DNA of 56,590 nucleotides from an uncultured Spirochaetota bacterium (GTDB taxonomy: Bacteria; Spirochaetota; UBA4802; UBA5368), in contig CALMJO010000262.1 of NCBI GenBank assembly GCA_937864375.1, forward strand, positions 1-56,590, read 5' to 3'. The translations under genes and the position numbers were made by a program. Positions within the stretch are counted from its first letter, which is position 1; each line of letters starts with the position of its first letter. Positions 16,240-24,177 of this stretch are shown one piece after another. Below the pieces are notes generated by a model. That model saw nothing but the letters and a program-made list of their open reading frames with translations, was not told the DNA's origin and did not search any database.

Positions 16240-17089
16240 GCGCGCGCTCCTTGGGAACGTACACCGGCGAGTCCAGCAGCTTCACGTATACGAAGTCCTC
16301 GGAGATGGAATGAAGCGTCTCTGAATGGCCGATGTACAGGTATCCGGTCTTGTTGAGCGCCCTGGCAAATCCCGAAACGAGCTGCCTCTGGTGCTCGCGG
16401 TCGAAATAAATCATAACATTGCGGCAGAATACCACGTCCATGTCCTTGGGATACTGGCTCTTGAAAAGGTTGAGGTAGTAGAATGTCACGAGCTTCCTGG
16501 CGCTTTCGCTGATCGCGAAAACTTCCGGATACTGCTTGTCCTGAACAAAGTATTTTTTCAGCAGCTCGGGCGGGACCTTTTCGATCCTGCGCCCGGAGTA
16601 TTCGCCCTTGCGCGCGAAATCGAGCACCGAGGGGGCGATGTCGGTCGCGATGATCTCGACCTGCCATCCCTGGAACAGGTGCATGTTTTCGAGCACGCAG
16701 ATCGCAAGGGTGTACGGTTCCTCCCCCGTGGAACATCCCGCGCTCCAGATGCGAAGGCGCTTGTCGGTCTTTTTTTTAGCCAGGTCCGGAAACGAGTATT
16801 TTTCGAGCGCCTCGAACTGGCGCTCGTTGCGGAAAAAATAGGTTTCGTTCGTGGAAACGACGTCTATGAGCTGCTCTATTTCCTTGGACTTGTCGGGCAG
16901 TTTCTGGATGTACTCGAAGTATTCGGTGAATGAATCAAGCTTGAGGGCCTGGAGGCGCTTGCGAAGCCTGTTCGAGAGAAGGGTGATCTTGGTGTCCTTC
17001 ATGAATATCCCGCTCTCTTCGTAAATGAGCCTGGCGAATTTTTGAAATTCCTCCTCGGTGAGCCGCTTGATCATGTTGAAGTCTATCAA
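16229..17089 (-). CDS. cheR: CheR, chemoreceptor glutamate methyltransferase
   Basis: The 286-residue protein has an N-terminal helical CheR_N domain (to ~75). The SAM-dependent methyltransferase domain follows, with STNETYFFRN (79-88), WSAGCSTGEEPY (115-126), IIATDIAPSVLD and VVFCRNVMIYFD. It methylates glutamates on chemoreceptors for adaptation. A possible extended -10 promoter lies 60 bases upstream. The run cheR-cheD-yicC-remA-gmk-rpoZ-miaA-hfq-SPFH has only short gaps or overlaps, so chemotaxis adaptation appears cotranscribed with housekeeping genes. Confidence 0.95.
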   Translation of the reverse strand: MIDFNMIKRLTEEEFQKFARLIYEESGIFMKDTKITLLSNRLRKRLQALKLDSFTEYFEYIQKLPDKSKEIEQLIDVVSTNETYFFRNERQFEALEKYSFPDLAKKKTDKRLRIWSAGCSTGEEPYTLAICVLENMHLFQGWQVEIIATDIAPSVLDFARKGEYSGRRIEKVPPELLKKYFVQDKQYPEVFAISESARKLVTFYYLNLFKSQYPKDMDVVFCRNVMIYFDREHQRQLVSGFARALNKTGYLYIGHSETLHSISEDFVYVKLLDSPVYVPKERAHEF

Positions 17090-17151
17090 GGTTCATCTCC
17101 TGTTCAATCGCGCGATAAGCGCCGTGAAGCCGCCTGGCGGTGCATGGGCAG

Positions 17152-17160
17152 AGTATACCA
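17152..17160 (-). promoter_or_regulatory. possible extended -10 promoter for cheR
   Basis: On the minus strand TGGTATACT matches the extended -10 pattern TGnTATAAT. No good -35 hexamer is visible in the GC-rich sequence upstream, which is normal for extended -10 promoters. It would give a leader of about 55 bases before cheR. Confidence 0.4.
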
Positions 17161-17183
17161 CGAATCCGCGCGGCCGCCGGCCG

Positions 17184-18017
17184 TTACAATGATTTATTCA
17201 GATTGAGCACGAGCCTGATTTCACCCAGGGGTATGGACGAGCACCTGGCAAGCACGTCAACCGGGTAACCCTGCCGGTACAGTTCCGCGGCAAGGCCATA
17301 CTTGTCACGGGATCCCTGGAACATGTCCACAAGCTCGTCTTCGTTCAAACCCGGACCCTCGGGATCGGGTTCGCTTCCGGGGGACATCGACTTCACGTCC
17401 CGAAACTCGCGCTCAATCAGGTGCGCATGGTCACCAGTATTCACAAAATCTTCGCCTTGTAAAGCGCTTTTCCGCTCCCGGCGTTCCGCCTCCGCGGCGG
17501 CACGCTGGTCCCGGGTAAGCCGCGCATATGCGTATTCAAGCGCGATGTTCCGTACCTTGATCGCTTTTTCGCTCAACCTACGGATGAGCATCGAGACGTG
17601 GTAGGCAAGACCGGGTTCTTCAACGGTTGCTGCGCGTTCCTGCATTCGTTCATGATGCACGGCGGCCTGCGGCATTACCGGTGCTTTTTTATGTTCCCCG
17701 GCGGGCTCTGCCCCGTGCAGGGAGGGTTCTGGCGCATTCCCGGCATCGGCCGGTTCATCCTCGTCCATGAGGCTGATGTCGACGCTCCGCAGCGCCCCGG
17801 TATTGGCGAGCACCTTTTTCATGATGGCGATGCGGTTTTCCAGGATGGAAATGTTTCGCTCCGCCGTCTCGTTGAATTCCCTGATGACCTCGTCCATCTC
17901 CCGTCGGAACCTCTTCTCCCGGAACTCGGCCGCCGAGCGTTCGAGCTTGAGGCTGATCACCAGGTAAAACAGCGCCCACAGTATGATATTGATAAAGACC
18001 AGTACGCCGAATTGCAT
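17184..18017 (-). CDS. DUF2802/DUF6115-like anchored protein of the flagellar locus
   Basis: The 277-residue protein has an N-terminal transmembrane helix (MQFGVLVFINIILWALFYLV). A coiled coil follows (~25-75), then a long low-complexity acidic and Pro/Ala linker. It ends with a short helical C-terminal domain (AAELYRQGYPVDVLARCSS..LGEIRLVLNL). That last segment resembles the helix-turn-helix-like tail of DUF2802/DUF6115 proteins, often found beside flagellar genes, with unknown role. It is the last gene of the flagellar block, downstream of FapA. Function is not assigned. Confidence 0.6.
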   Translation of the reverse strand: MQFGVLVFINIILWALFYLVISLKLERSAAEFREKRFRREMDEVIREFNETAERNISILENRIAIMKKVLANTGALRSVDISLMDEDEPADAGNAPEPSLHGAEPAGEHKKAPVMPQAAVHHERMQERAATVEEPGLAYHVSMLIRRLSEKAIKVRNIALEYAYARLTRDQRAAAEAERRERKSALQGEDFVNTGDHAHLIEREFRDVKSMSPGSEPDPEGPGLNEDELVDMFQGSRDKYGLAAELYRQGYPVDVLARCSSIPLGEIRLVLNLNKSL

Positions 18018-18046
18018 ACACTCCCATCCTTAAGGTTGAGGACAAG

Positions 18047-18367
18047 TTATTTTTTTATGTCAACGAGCCTTCCGAGCTTTTCGTCGCGAGGGGGGGGAGG
18101 CTCGTCCTGCTTCCCCTGTTCCCTTCCCCCGCTGTGCTCGCCCGGGTGTTCCCCATGCCTGAACCGCTTGTCCTCGCGCATGATGATTCCCTTTTCGGCT
18201 TTCTTGTTTTCTTCCAGCCTCGAGTTTACCAGGTTTCCCTTGTCCACGGACTCCTTGTCCAGAACATGCTGCTGTTCCACCAGGGACTCGGTCCTCACAT
18301 GCGAGTGGCGGGCCACCTCGTGCATCTGGCCGATGTTCGTTTGCAGGTCTATCGGCTTGATCGACAT
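18047..18367 (-). CDS. small conserved hydrophilic protein of the flagellar locus
   Basis: The 106-residue protein begins MSIKPIDLQTNIGQMHEV after an AGGAG ribosome site. It is highly charged, with no membrane segment and no catalytic motif. The first 60 residues look helical and resemble small hypotheticals seen after fapA in spirochaetes; the tail is Glu/Pro-rich. Its place in the fliA-fapA tail suggests a motility link, but no function can be given. Confidence 0.6.
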   Translation of the reverse strand: MSIKPIDLQTNIGQMHEVARHSHVRTESLVEQQHVLDKESVDKGNLVNSRLEENKKAEKGIIMREDKRFRHGEHPGEHSGGREQGKQDEPPPPRDEKLGRLVDIKK

Positions 18368-18425
18368 TATATACTCCTGTACGGTGAAACGAACCGCCCG
18401 CGCGGCTCGACCCGGGACACGCGGG

Positions 18426-20429
18426 TCAGCGCCTCTTGCGAATGCGCGCTATCCTGCTCACCTCCTCGCTGATCTCGGGCTTTTCGTATTCCGAGAGTTT
18501 GATTTCTCCGCCTTCCAGCGAGAACTTGATGTGGTTGTACGGGTCCTTCGCGGCAAAACGCTTGTCCTTGATGTAAATCTCCACGCCCGGGTAGACTACC
18601 TTTTCGGCGCACACCTTGCCCTTCTGCTCCAGCATCCCCATGTATTCCCTGAGCTCTTCGAGCTCCATCTTGATTTCGTCGATCCTGTTCTGTCCCTTCT
18701 CCTTCTGCTGGTTCAGCTTCTGGAGCATTTCTTCCTTGTCCGGGGGAAGCTTTCCGCCGGAAACGAGCTTCTGGGAATTCAGGGTGGTGATGTCCTTGTT
18801 GAGCTTTTCGAGGTCTTCCTCGACCTGCTTCTTCACGTTTTCCATGTCGCTGATCTGCTGGAGGACCTTGGGATTGATGCCTACCCGGACCTCGGTCTTG
18901 GTGAAGGAATCCGCGCCTATCACGCTCGCGTTCACCTCGTCCCCGGCGCGGATGAGGCCGCCCACGATCTTGGCGCGTTTACCGTGGCAGAGCACCCGGT
19001 TGACGGCGTCAACCTTCGAATGGAGGATACCCTCCGACGCGATCACGTCCTTCTCCGCATAGACATGGCACAGCTGTATGAAGTTTGCGTAGACCGATCC
19101 GCCGGTCGATTCGATCTTCCCTTCCTCCCGTCCGTTCATACCCTGGCGTACGATGATGTCGCCCTCCGCCTCCAGGAACGCCTTCCCCACCGAGCCCTTT
19201 ATCTCGATATTGCCCGCGGCCTTCACCACGAAGTTGTCCTGCACGTTCCCGCCGATCAGCACCGATCCCAGGAATACCACGTTCCCCGTCTCCAGGGAGA
19301 CGTCCCCTTTCACGACGTACACCGGCTCCACGCTGATCTTCTGGTTGAGGAACACCACCTGCCCGTTTATTTCGGCGGAGAGCTCCGTGCCGTCCTCCGA
19401 GAGCATGGTCCCCTTCCCATAGCGGAAGGGAACGTCCTTGCCGCTCTTGGCGGCAAGCACCCTGTTGGTCACCGTCCGCCCGGGGACTCCCTGCTGGGCC
19501 GGCACCTTCACCGCCAGGATCTGGCCCACGACCACGTTTTCCAGCAGATCGAGGTTCTTGAAGTCGACCTGGCCTTTTTCGTCTTCCGAAAAGCTGACGT
19601 TGTTCTTGCTGACCCGCACCTTGTAGTCAACGTACGAATCCTTTCCATGCCGCGGCGGAACGCCCTCGGCCGCGAGGAGCGGGCGGCTGTAATCCATGAG
19701 GTCAAGGTATTCCCTGATGCGCTGTTCCTGGATTCCCGAAACGACGCCCGCCTTCTTCAGCGCGGAAACGACCTCGTCCGCCTCCACGTGACACCCCGAA
19801 AAACGCGGCGGAACGAAGTGCACGAACACCTTCATTTCGTCTTCGGCCATTTCCACGGTGATGGTGCCGTCATATTCGGGATTGGGCGACCAGTCGCCTA
19901 TCTTGACGGGCTTGTTTGAGGGCGAGCGAACTTCCTTTTCTATCTTCTTGAGGTCGGCGTTGGCGATGCGCATCGCCATGAGCCTGTTCTGGATATCTCC
20001 GGACTCGACGTTGCGCCGTCCGGGCGAGGCCGCGGTCACGGTCAGCCAGATCCCCGAACGCGTGACGCGAAGCTTGAACTTCCCCTCCTGCTGGACCTTT
20101 TCGGCGGGACGGTACTCGATGTCGGTCTCGGGCGCCTTGGCGAATTTCTGGTCCAGCTCCTCGAGGTCCGTGTACTTGTCCTCGTGGTCCGACTTGAGCT
20201 GGCGGATGAGCACGCGGTACGGCTGCCGCCCGAGGCCCATCACGCCCCTGGTGCCCTTTTCAAGGATATCGTAATCCAGGGAGGAAATATCCACCCGGAG
20301 CTCCCTGGCGGCAAGCTCGAGCGCCTGCTTCACCGAATCCGCGAAGACTTCTATCTCGTCCTGTGGGTTGTCTTCTTCGTCATCGATGGCGGCCAGCAGA
20401 TCCTTGAGCTTGCTCATCAAGCTATCCAA
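18426..20429 (-). CDS. FapA (DUF342) family protein with N-terminal Jag_N domain
   Basis: The 667-residue protein has a Jag_N-like domain near residues 25-75 (EVFADSVKQALELAARELRV ... GVMGLGRQPYRVLI). The flagellar-assembly-protein-A region follows, with repeated beta-helix-like strands (GDVSLETGNVVFLGSVLIGG, GNIEIKGSVGKAFLEAEGDI). A coiled coil covers roughly 530-600 before the C-terminal cap. Jag_N occurs in RNA-binding KhpB proteins and in this FapA subtype. FapA is reported to affect polar flagellar assembly, but its mechanism is unclear. Its start overlaps the fliA stop by eight bases, tying it to sigma-28 expression. Two near starts, 20429 and 20417, are possible. Confidence 0.82.
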   Translation of the reverse strand: MDSLMSKLKDLLAAIDDEEDNPQDEIEVFADSVKQALELAARELRVDISSLDYDILEKGTRGVMGLGRQPYRVLIRQLKSDHEDKYTDLEELDQKFAKAPETDIEYRPAEKVQQEGKFKLRVTRSGIWLTVTAASPGRRNVESGDIQNRLMAMRIANADLKKIEKEVRSPSNKPVKIGDWSPNPEYDGTITVEMAEDEMKVFVHFVPPRFSGCHVEADEVVSALKKAGVVSGIQEQRIREYLDLMDYSRPLLAAEGVPPRHGKDSYVDYKVRVSKNNVSFSEDEKGQVDFKNLDLLENVVVGQILAVKVPAQQGVPGRTVTNRVLAAKSGKDVPFRYGKGTMLSEDGTELSAEINGQVVFLNQKISVEPVYVVKGDVSLETGNVVFLGSVLIGGNVQDNFVVKAAGNIEIKGSVGKAFLEAEGDIIVRQGMNGREEGKIESTGGSVYANFIQLCHVYAEKDVIASEGILHSKVDAVNRVLCHGKRAKIVGGLIRAGDEVNASVIGADSFTKTEVRVGINPKVLQQISDMENVKKQVEEDLEKLNKDITTLNSQKLVSGGKLPPDKEEMLQKLNQQKEKGQNRIDEIKMELEELREYMGMLEQKGKVCAEKVVYPGVEIYIKDKRFAAKDPYNHIKFSLEGGEIKLSEYEKPEISEEVSRIARIRKRR

Positions 20430-21222
20430 TAATATTAGATTTAATGCGGCCGAGCCTTCCCCTGAGCCTCATGATCGCCTTGGTGTGAAGCTGTGAAACC
20501 CGGCTTTCGGTCACATCAAGCACGTCCCCGATTTCCTTGAGGGTGAGGTCCTCGTAATAATAGAGGACGATCACCTTCTTCTCCTTGTCCGGAAGCTTCT
20601 TGATCGCGTCTATAATATAATCGCGGATTTCCTCTTTTTCAATGAGAATGTCGGGGTTCATATTTTCCGGCGCTTCGAGCGTCTCCAGGATGGAGAGCTC
20701 GTCGCTGTCATCGCCCATGTACCAGATGTCGTTGAGCGAAAGCATGGAGGTGCCCGAAAGCTTGTTCAGGAGTGACTGGAACTCCTCGATGGTGATGCCC
20801 AGCTCCGCCGCGATCTCTTCGTCCTCCACCGTGCGCCCCAGCTTGTTTTCCAGCTCCGATATCACCTGCTCGATCTGCTTGGCCTTCTGGCGTATGGAAC
20901 GCGGGATCCAGTCGATGGAGCGAAGCTCGTCGAAGATGGCGCCCCTGATCCTGGTCATCGCGTAGGTCTTGAACTTTATCCCCCTGTTGGGATCGAACTT
21001 GTTTATTGCGTCGATCAGGCCGAATATGCCGTATGAAACAAGGTCGTCGAACTCAATGCTCTGAGGCATGCCCATGGATACCTTTCCGGCGACATACTTG
21101 ACGAGGGGGGCGTATTTTATGACAAAGTAGTCCCTGAGCTCCTGCTCCCTGGATTTCGCGAATTTCTTCCAGAGATCATCCTCGTTGATGGTGTCGAGTT
21201 CTTTGATCTTCTTGTTGTTCAT
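20422..21222 (-). CDS. fliA: RNA polymerase sigma-28 factor (FliA/WhiG)
   Basis: The 266-residue protein starts MNNKKIKEL after AAAGGATT; an upstream in-frame start at 21267 lacks a site. Region 2 is complete (YAPLVKYVAGKVSMGMP, EFDDLVSYGIFGLIDAI, FKTYAMTRIRGAIFDELRS). Region 3 begins WIPRSIRQKAKQIE and region 4 contains LPDKEKKVIVLYYYEDLTLKE and the recognition helix VTESRVSQLHTKA. It directs late flagellar promoters of the type found before flgM. Its antagonist FlgM is encoded 14 kb away on the other strand. Confidence 0.95.
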   Translation of the reverse strand: MNNKKIKELDTINEDDLWKKFAKSREQELRDYFVIKYAPLVKYVAGKVSMGMPQSIEFDDLVSYGIFGLIDAINKFDPNRGIKFKTYAMTRIRGAIFDELRSIDWIPRSIRQKAKQIEQVISELENKLGRTVEDEEIAAELGITIEEFQSLLNKLSGTSMLSLNDIWYMGDDSDELSILETLEAPENMNPDILIEKEEIRDYIIDAIKKLPDKEKKVIVLYYYEDLTLKEIGDVLDVTESRVSQLHTKAIMRLRGRLGRIKSNIIG

Positions 21223-21247
21223 ACACAATCCTTTTGGGGATGGTTTT

Positions 21248-21835
21248 TCAATCCTTATCCCGGCCAATCATCGTTCGTATCGCCTCGGCCATGATCTTGG
21301 GCTCATAGCGTATCTTCTTTTCCTCGATAATGTGCTTTCCAAGCTTGCCCTCCTGCGCCTGCGCGCTCACGCGCGAAAAGTCCGTTTCCTTCAAAGGCAC
21401 GAACGCGGCGGACGTATCCGCTTTACGGACTTCCGCCGCGGGAGGCTCGGGAATCCCCTCGTCCCGGGGCTCCTCGTCCCGGGGCTCCTCGGCCGCCGGC
21501 TCCGCCGGGGCGCCTGCCGCCTCCTCGCGGAGGGGTTCTGCGCCGGCCTGCGGCTCAATGTTCACCTTGACCATCTCCTCGGGCGCCACCCGGCGCCCAA
21601 TGCTGAAGCCGCCTATCCCCGCCAGCGCCTCGTAGATCTCCGGGACATAGCGCTTGAGCACGTACATGATCCCGTACCCGATGGCCGCAAAAACGGCCGC
21701 GAGTACACACGACGTCACGGCCACATGCGAGAACCTGTTGCCCGCGAAGAGACTCGTCATGAAGGAAAACAGCAATGCCAGCGCACCGAAAAACGCGCTG
21801 ACCTTGAATTCCGGTTTAACACCGCTCAATTGCAC
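21248..21835 (-). CDS. membrane protein between flhG and fliA
   Basis: About 195 residues if started at the GTG at 21835, which follows GGGAG by eight bases; an ATG at 21871 is in frame but without a site. Two hydrophobic helices (VSAFFGALALLFSFMTSLFA and SHVAVTSCVLAAVFAAIGYG) are followed by a long Glu/Pro/Ala-rich cytoplasmic-looking tail, which includes a short tandem repeat EEPRD. Similar small membrane proteins occupy this slot in spirochaete motility operons. Role unknown. Confidence 0.62.
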   Translation of the reverse strand: MQLSGVKPEFKVSAFFGALALLFSFMTSLFAGNRFSHVAVTSCVLAAVFAAIGYGIMYVLKRYVPEIYEALAGIGGFSIGRRVAPEEMVKVNIEPQAGAEPLREEAAGAPAEPAAEEPRDEEPRDEGIPEPPAAEVRKADTSAAFVPLKETDFSRVSAQAQEGKLGKHIIEEKKIRYEPKIMAEAIRTMIGRDKD

Positions 21836-21913
21836 TGATGCCGCTCCCGACCGCGCAATATGACATAACAATTATCCCTATCATACGGGCGCTTTTAATC
21901 AAGCTATTTTTGG

Positions 21914-22783
21914 CTATTCGGTCTCTTCCTCCTCCTCCGATTTGAAGAACTGCTTGAAGAAGTTCGCGAGTCCCGAACCCCGCTTTTCCTCGACCTCCTT
22001 GTTCGAAATGCGGTCAGCGATGATCTGGACGCAGATGGAGGCCTTGGACTTGGGGTATGACACGATGAAGGGCTTCTGGTTGCGAATCGACTTGGGGACG
22101 TACATGTCGTCGAATACGAAGCCCAGGTTTTCCACCTTGATATTGAGGAACTGCCCCGCGATATTGATGACCCTCTGCGCGACGCGCTTCCCCTCGGACA
22201 CCGTCATGACCCGGTTCACGATGAGCCGCACGGGCTTGTCCGGGGTCTGGGCCGCTATCGACTTGATGATGCCGTAGGCGTCGGTGATGGCGGTGGGCTC
22301 GGGGGTGGTCACCACGATGGCCTCGTCCGCGGCGCTCACGAATGACAGGACGTTCTGCGAGATGCCGGCGCCGGTGTCGATGATCATGTAATCGTCTTCC
22401 CCGAGGTCGGCCACGGCCTCAATGAATTCGGCGCGCTGTTTCTGGTCAAGGTTCGCCAGCTGGTGAAAGCCCGATGCGCCCGCGATGATCTTGATGCCCT
22501 CGGGCACCTCAATCACGATGTCCTTGAGCTTCTTTTTGCCTTTAATAACGTGGTACAGGTTGAACTTGGGGATGATCCCCAGGATCACGTTCACGTTCGC
22601 CAGTCCCAGGTCGGCATCCAGGAGGGTGACCCTGGAGCCGTCGGTCGCGAGCGCGATCGCGAGACCCACCGCGAGGCTGGTCTTGCCCACTCCCCCCTTG
22701 CCGCTCGTAATTGCAATAGTCTTGGTCCGCCTGACCGCCCTGGTCTCGACGACCAGCTTCCTGAGATTCGCCGCCTGGTCCAC
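21914..22783 (-). CDS. flhG: FlhG/FleN, MinD-like ATPase controlling flagellar number
   Basis: The ParA/MinD ATPase has the deviant Walker A SGKGGVGKTS (residues 27-36), LLDADLGLANVNV, the switch DYMIIDTGAGIS, and VTTPEPTAITDAYG. I chose the GTG at 22783 because GGGAGG lies seven bases before it; the ATG at 22804 lies upstream of that site. FlhG works with the GTPase FlhF to set position and number of flagella. An acidic tail (FKSEEEEETE) ends the protein. It follows flhF directly. Confidence 0.93.
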   Translation of the reverse strand: MDQAANLRKLVVETRAVRRTKTIAITSGKGGVGKTSLAVGLAIALATDGSRVTLLDADLGLANVNVILGIIPKFNLYHVIKGKKKLKDIVIEVPEGIKIIAGASGFHQLANLDQKQRAEFIEAVADLGEDDYMIIDTGAGISQNVLSFVSAADEAIVVTTPEPTAITDAYGIIKSIAAQTPDKPVRLIVNRVMTVSEGKRVAQRVINIAGQFLNIKVENLGFVFDDMYVPKSIRNQKPFIVSYPKSKASICVQIIADRISNKEVEEKRGSGLANFFKQFFKSEEEEETE

Positions 22784-22800
22784 TTCAGTACCTCCCTGCA

Positions 22801-24150
22801 TCAATTGGCAGTGCCCATGATCATGTTCACCATCTTGTCGGCATCGGCCACGTCGATGTCGTTGGGCACCTCCTGGCCGGTGGTGAAATACGAGATGGGC
22901 TTTTTATATTTATCGGCAATATCCACGACATTTCCGATATAGGAGGTCTCGTCGACCTTTGTAATTATAACGCTGTCCACGCTGATCTTGTCGAACGACT
23001 TGAAGACGTTCACCAGGTCGGCCTTCTTGGTGCAGGCGCTCACGCACAGCACCTTTTCGAAGTCGTATTCCACCATGTCCGCATAGCTCTTGATCTCGGA
23101 AATCTTGAGCTCGTTGCGGTGGCTCCGGCCCGACGTGTCGACCATGATGATCTCGGCCTTCTCGTTGTCGATGGTCTCCTTGAAGGCCTTCTGGTCGTTC
23201 ACCACGTGGATGGGGATCTTCATGATCTCCGCGTATTTCTTGAGCTGCTCCGTGGCGGCGATGCGGTAGTTGTCGATGGTGATGAAGGCGACCTTGCATT
23301 CCTCGCGCAGCGCGAAGATCGCGCCCAGCTTCGCCATGGTCGTGGTCTTCCCCACCCCTGTGGGCCCTATGAACATGATGATCTTCTTCTTGTGCCCCTT
23401 CTTTATGGGGCCGCTCGTCACGATCTTGCTCTTGATGAGCTCCTTGAGGGTCTTTTCGATCTTGAAACGGTCGCGCAGGTCCTCGCGGCTGACGCTGCCC
23501 AGCACCTCGCCGATCATCGATTCGCATTCCTCACGGTCGAACTCGTTGCCCAGGAGCATGTCGCGGTACGGCTTCATGGCGTTGTCCTCGTCGGTGCCGC
23601 AGCCCGCCCTGCGCTCGTGGTGGGTCCCCTGCCCTTCAAGGATCCGGTTCAGGGTGTCCTTCACCTCGCTGAACTCCCGCTCGAGCTTGCGCATGGAGGC
23701 GGAATCGGCCGGCCGCGCCGCGGGCTCCTCGGTCCGGGCAGTCTCGCTCCTTGAAGGCTCGGTCCTGGTCTCGTGTACGGGCGGGGGTACGATGACGGTG
23801 GCCGGGCGCGCGCCCGCGCCCGGGTCTGCCGTTTTCCGGGCGGGCTCGTGCGCGCGCGGCGGGATGTACTCCGGCGTGATCGCCTTCTGGGCGGAGGGAC
23901 GGAGCGGCTCGCTGTCGCTCACCGTGAAATCGATGGTGCTCTTCTTTTCCGGCTTCACCTTGGGTACGCCCTTGCGCTCAGGGATGGCCGCGGTCAGCTC
24001 CACCAGGTCCTTGGCGAATAGGCCCGAGTTGAACAGGCCCCCTTCCTTTATATACTTATGGCTGATCGGGATCGCGTCGTCTCCGTGCTCCATCTTGAGC
24101 TTCATCATCGCCTCGTTGTAGTTCCTGGCTTTGATCTTCACGTACCTCAT
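22801..24150 (-). CDS. flhF: FlhF, SRP-type GTPase for flagellar placement
   Basis: The 449-residue protein has an N-terminal basic B domain (MRYVKIKARNYNEAMMKLK), then a Pro/Arg/Thr-rich linker. The NG GTPase domain follows, with GPTGVGKTTTMAKLGA, VAFITIDNYRIAATEQL, IIMVDTSGRSHRN and VIITKVDETS. It is a signal-recognition-particle-type GTPase that recruits early flagellar proteins to the membrane; FlhG stimulates its GTP hydrolysis. It lies 27 bases after flhA. Confidence 0.95.
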   Translation of the reverse strand: MRYVKIKARNYNEAMMKLKMEHGDDAIPISHKYIKEGGLFNSGLFAKDLVELTAAIPERKGVPKVKPEKKSTIDFTVSDSEPLRPSAQKAITPEYIPPRAHEPARKTADPGAGARPATVIVPPPVHETRTEPSRSETARTEEPAARPADSASMRKLEREFSEVKDTLNRILEGQGTHHERRAGCGTDEDNAMKPYRDMLLGNEFDREECESMIGEVLGSVSREDLRDRFKIEKTLKELIKSKIVTSGPIKKGHKKKIIMFIGPTGVGKTTTMAKLGAIFALREECKVAFITIDNYRIAATEQLKKYAEIMKIPIHVVNDQKAFKETIDNEKAEIIMVDTSGRSHRNELKISEIKSYADMVEYDFEKVLCVSACTKKADLVNVFKSFDKISVDSVIITKVDETSYIGNVVDIADKYKKPISYFTTGQEVPNDIDVADADKMVNMIMGTAN

Positions 24151-24177
24151 ACCGGCTCTCCTTCTGCGTTAATGTCT

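Noticed and set aside
17598..19919. Plus-strand 773-residue open frame
   Set aside because: It is antisense to the FapA gene, the small hydrophilic gene and part of the DUF2802 gene. The composition (Leu/His/Val/Arg) is that of a shadow.
21458..21495. Tandem GC-rich 15-base repeat inside the flhG-fliA membrane protein gene
   Set aside because: Only about two units, in frame, encoding EEPRD in a low-complexity tail. Probably simple slippage.
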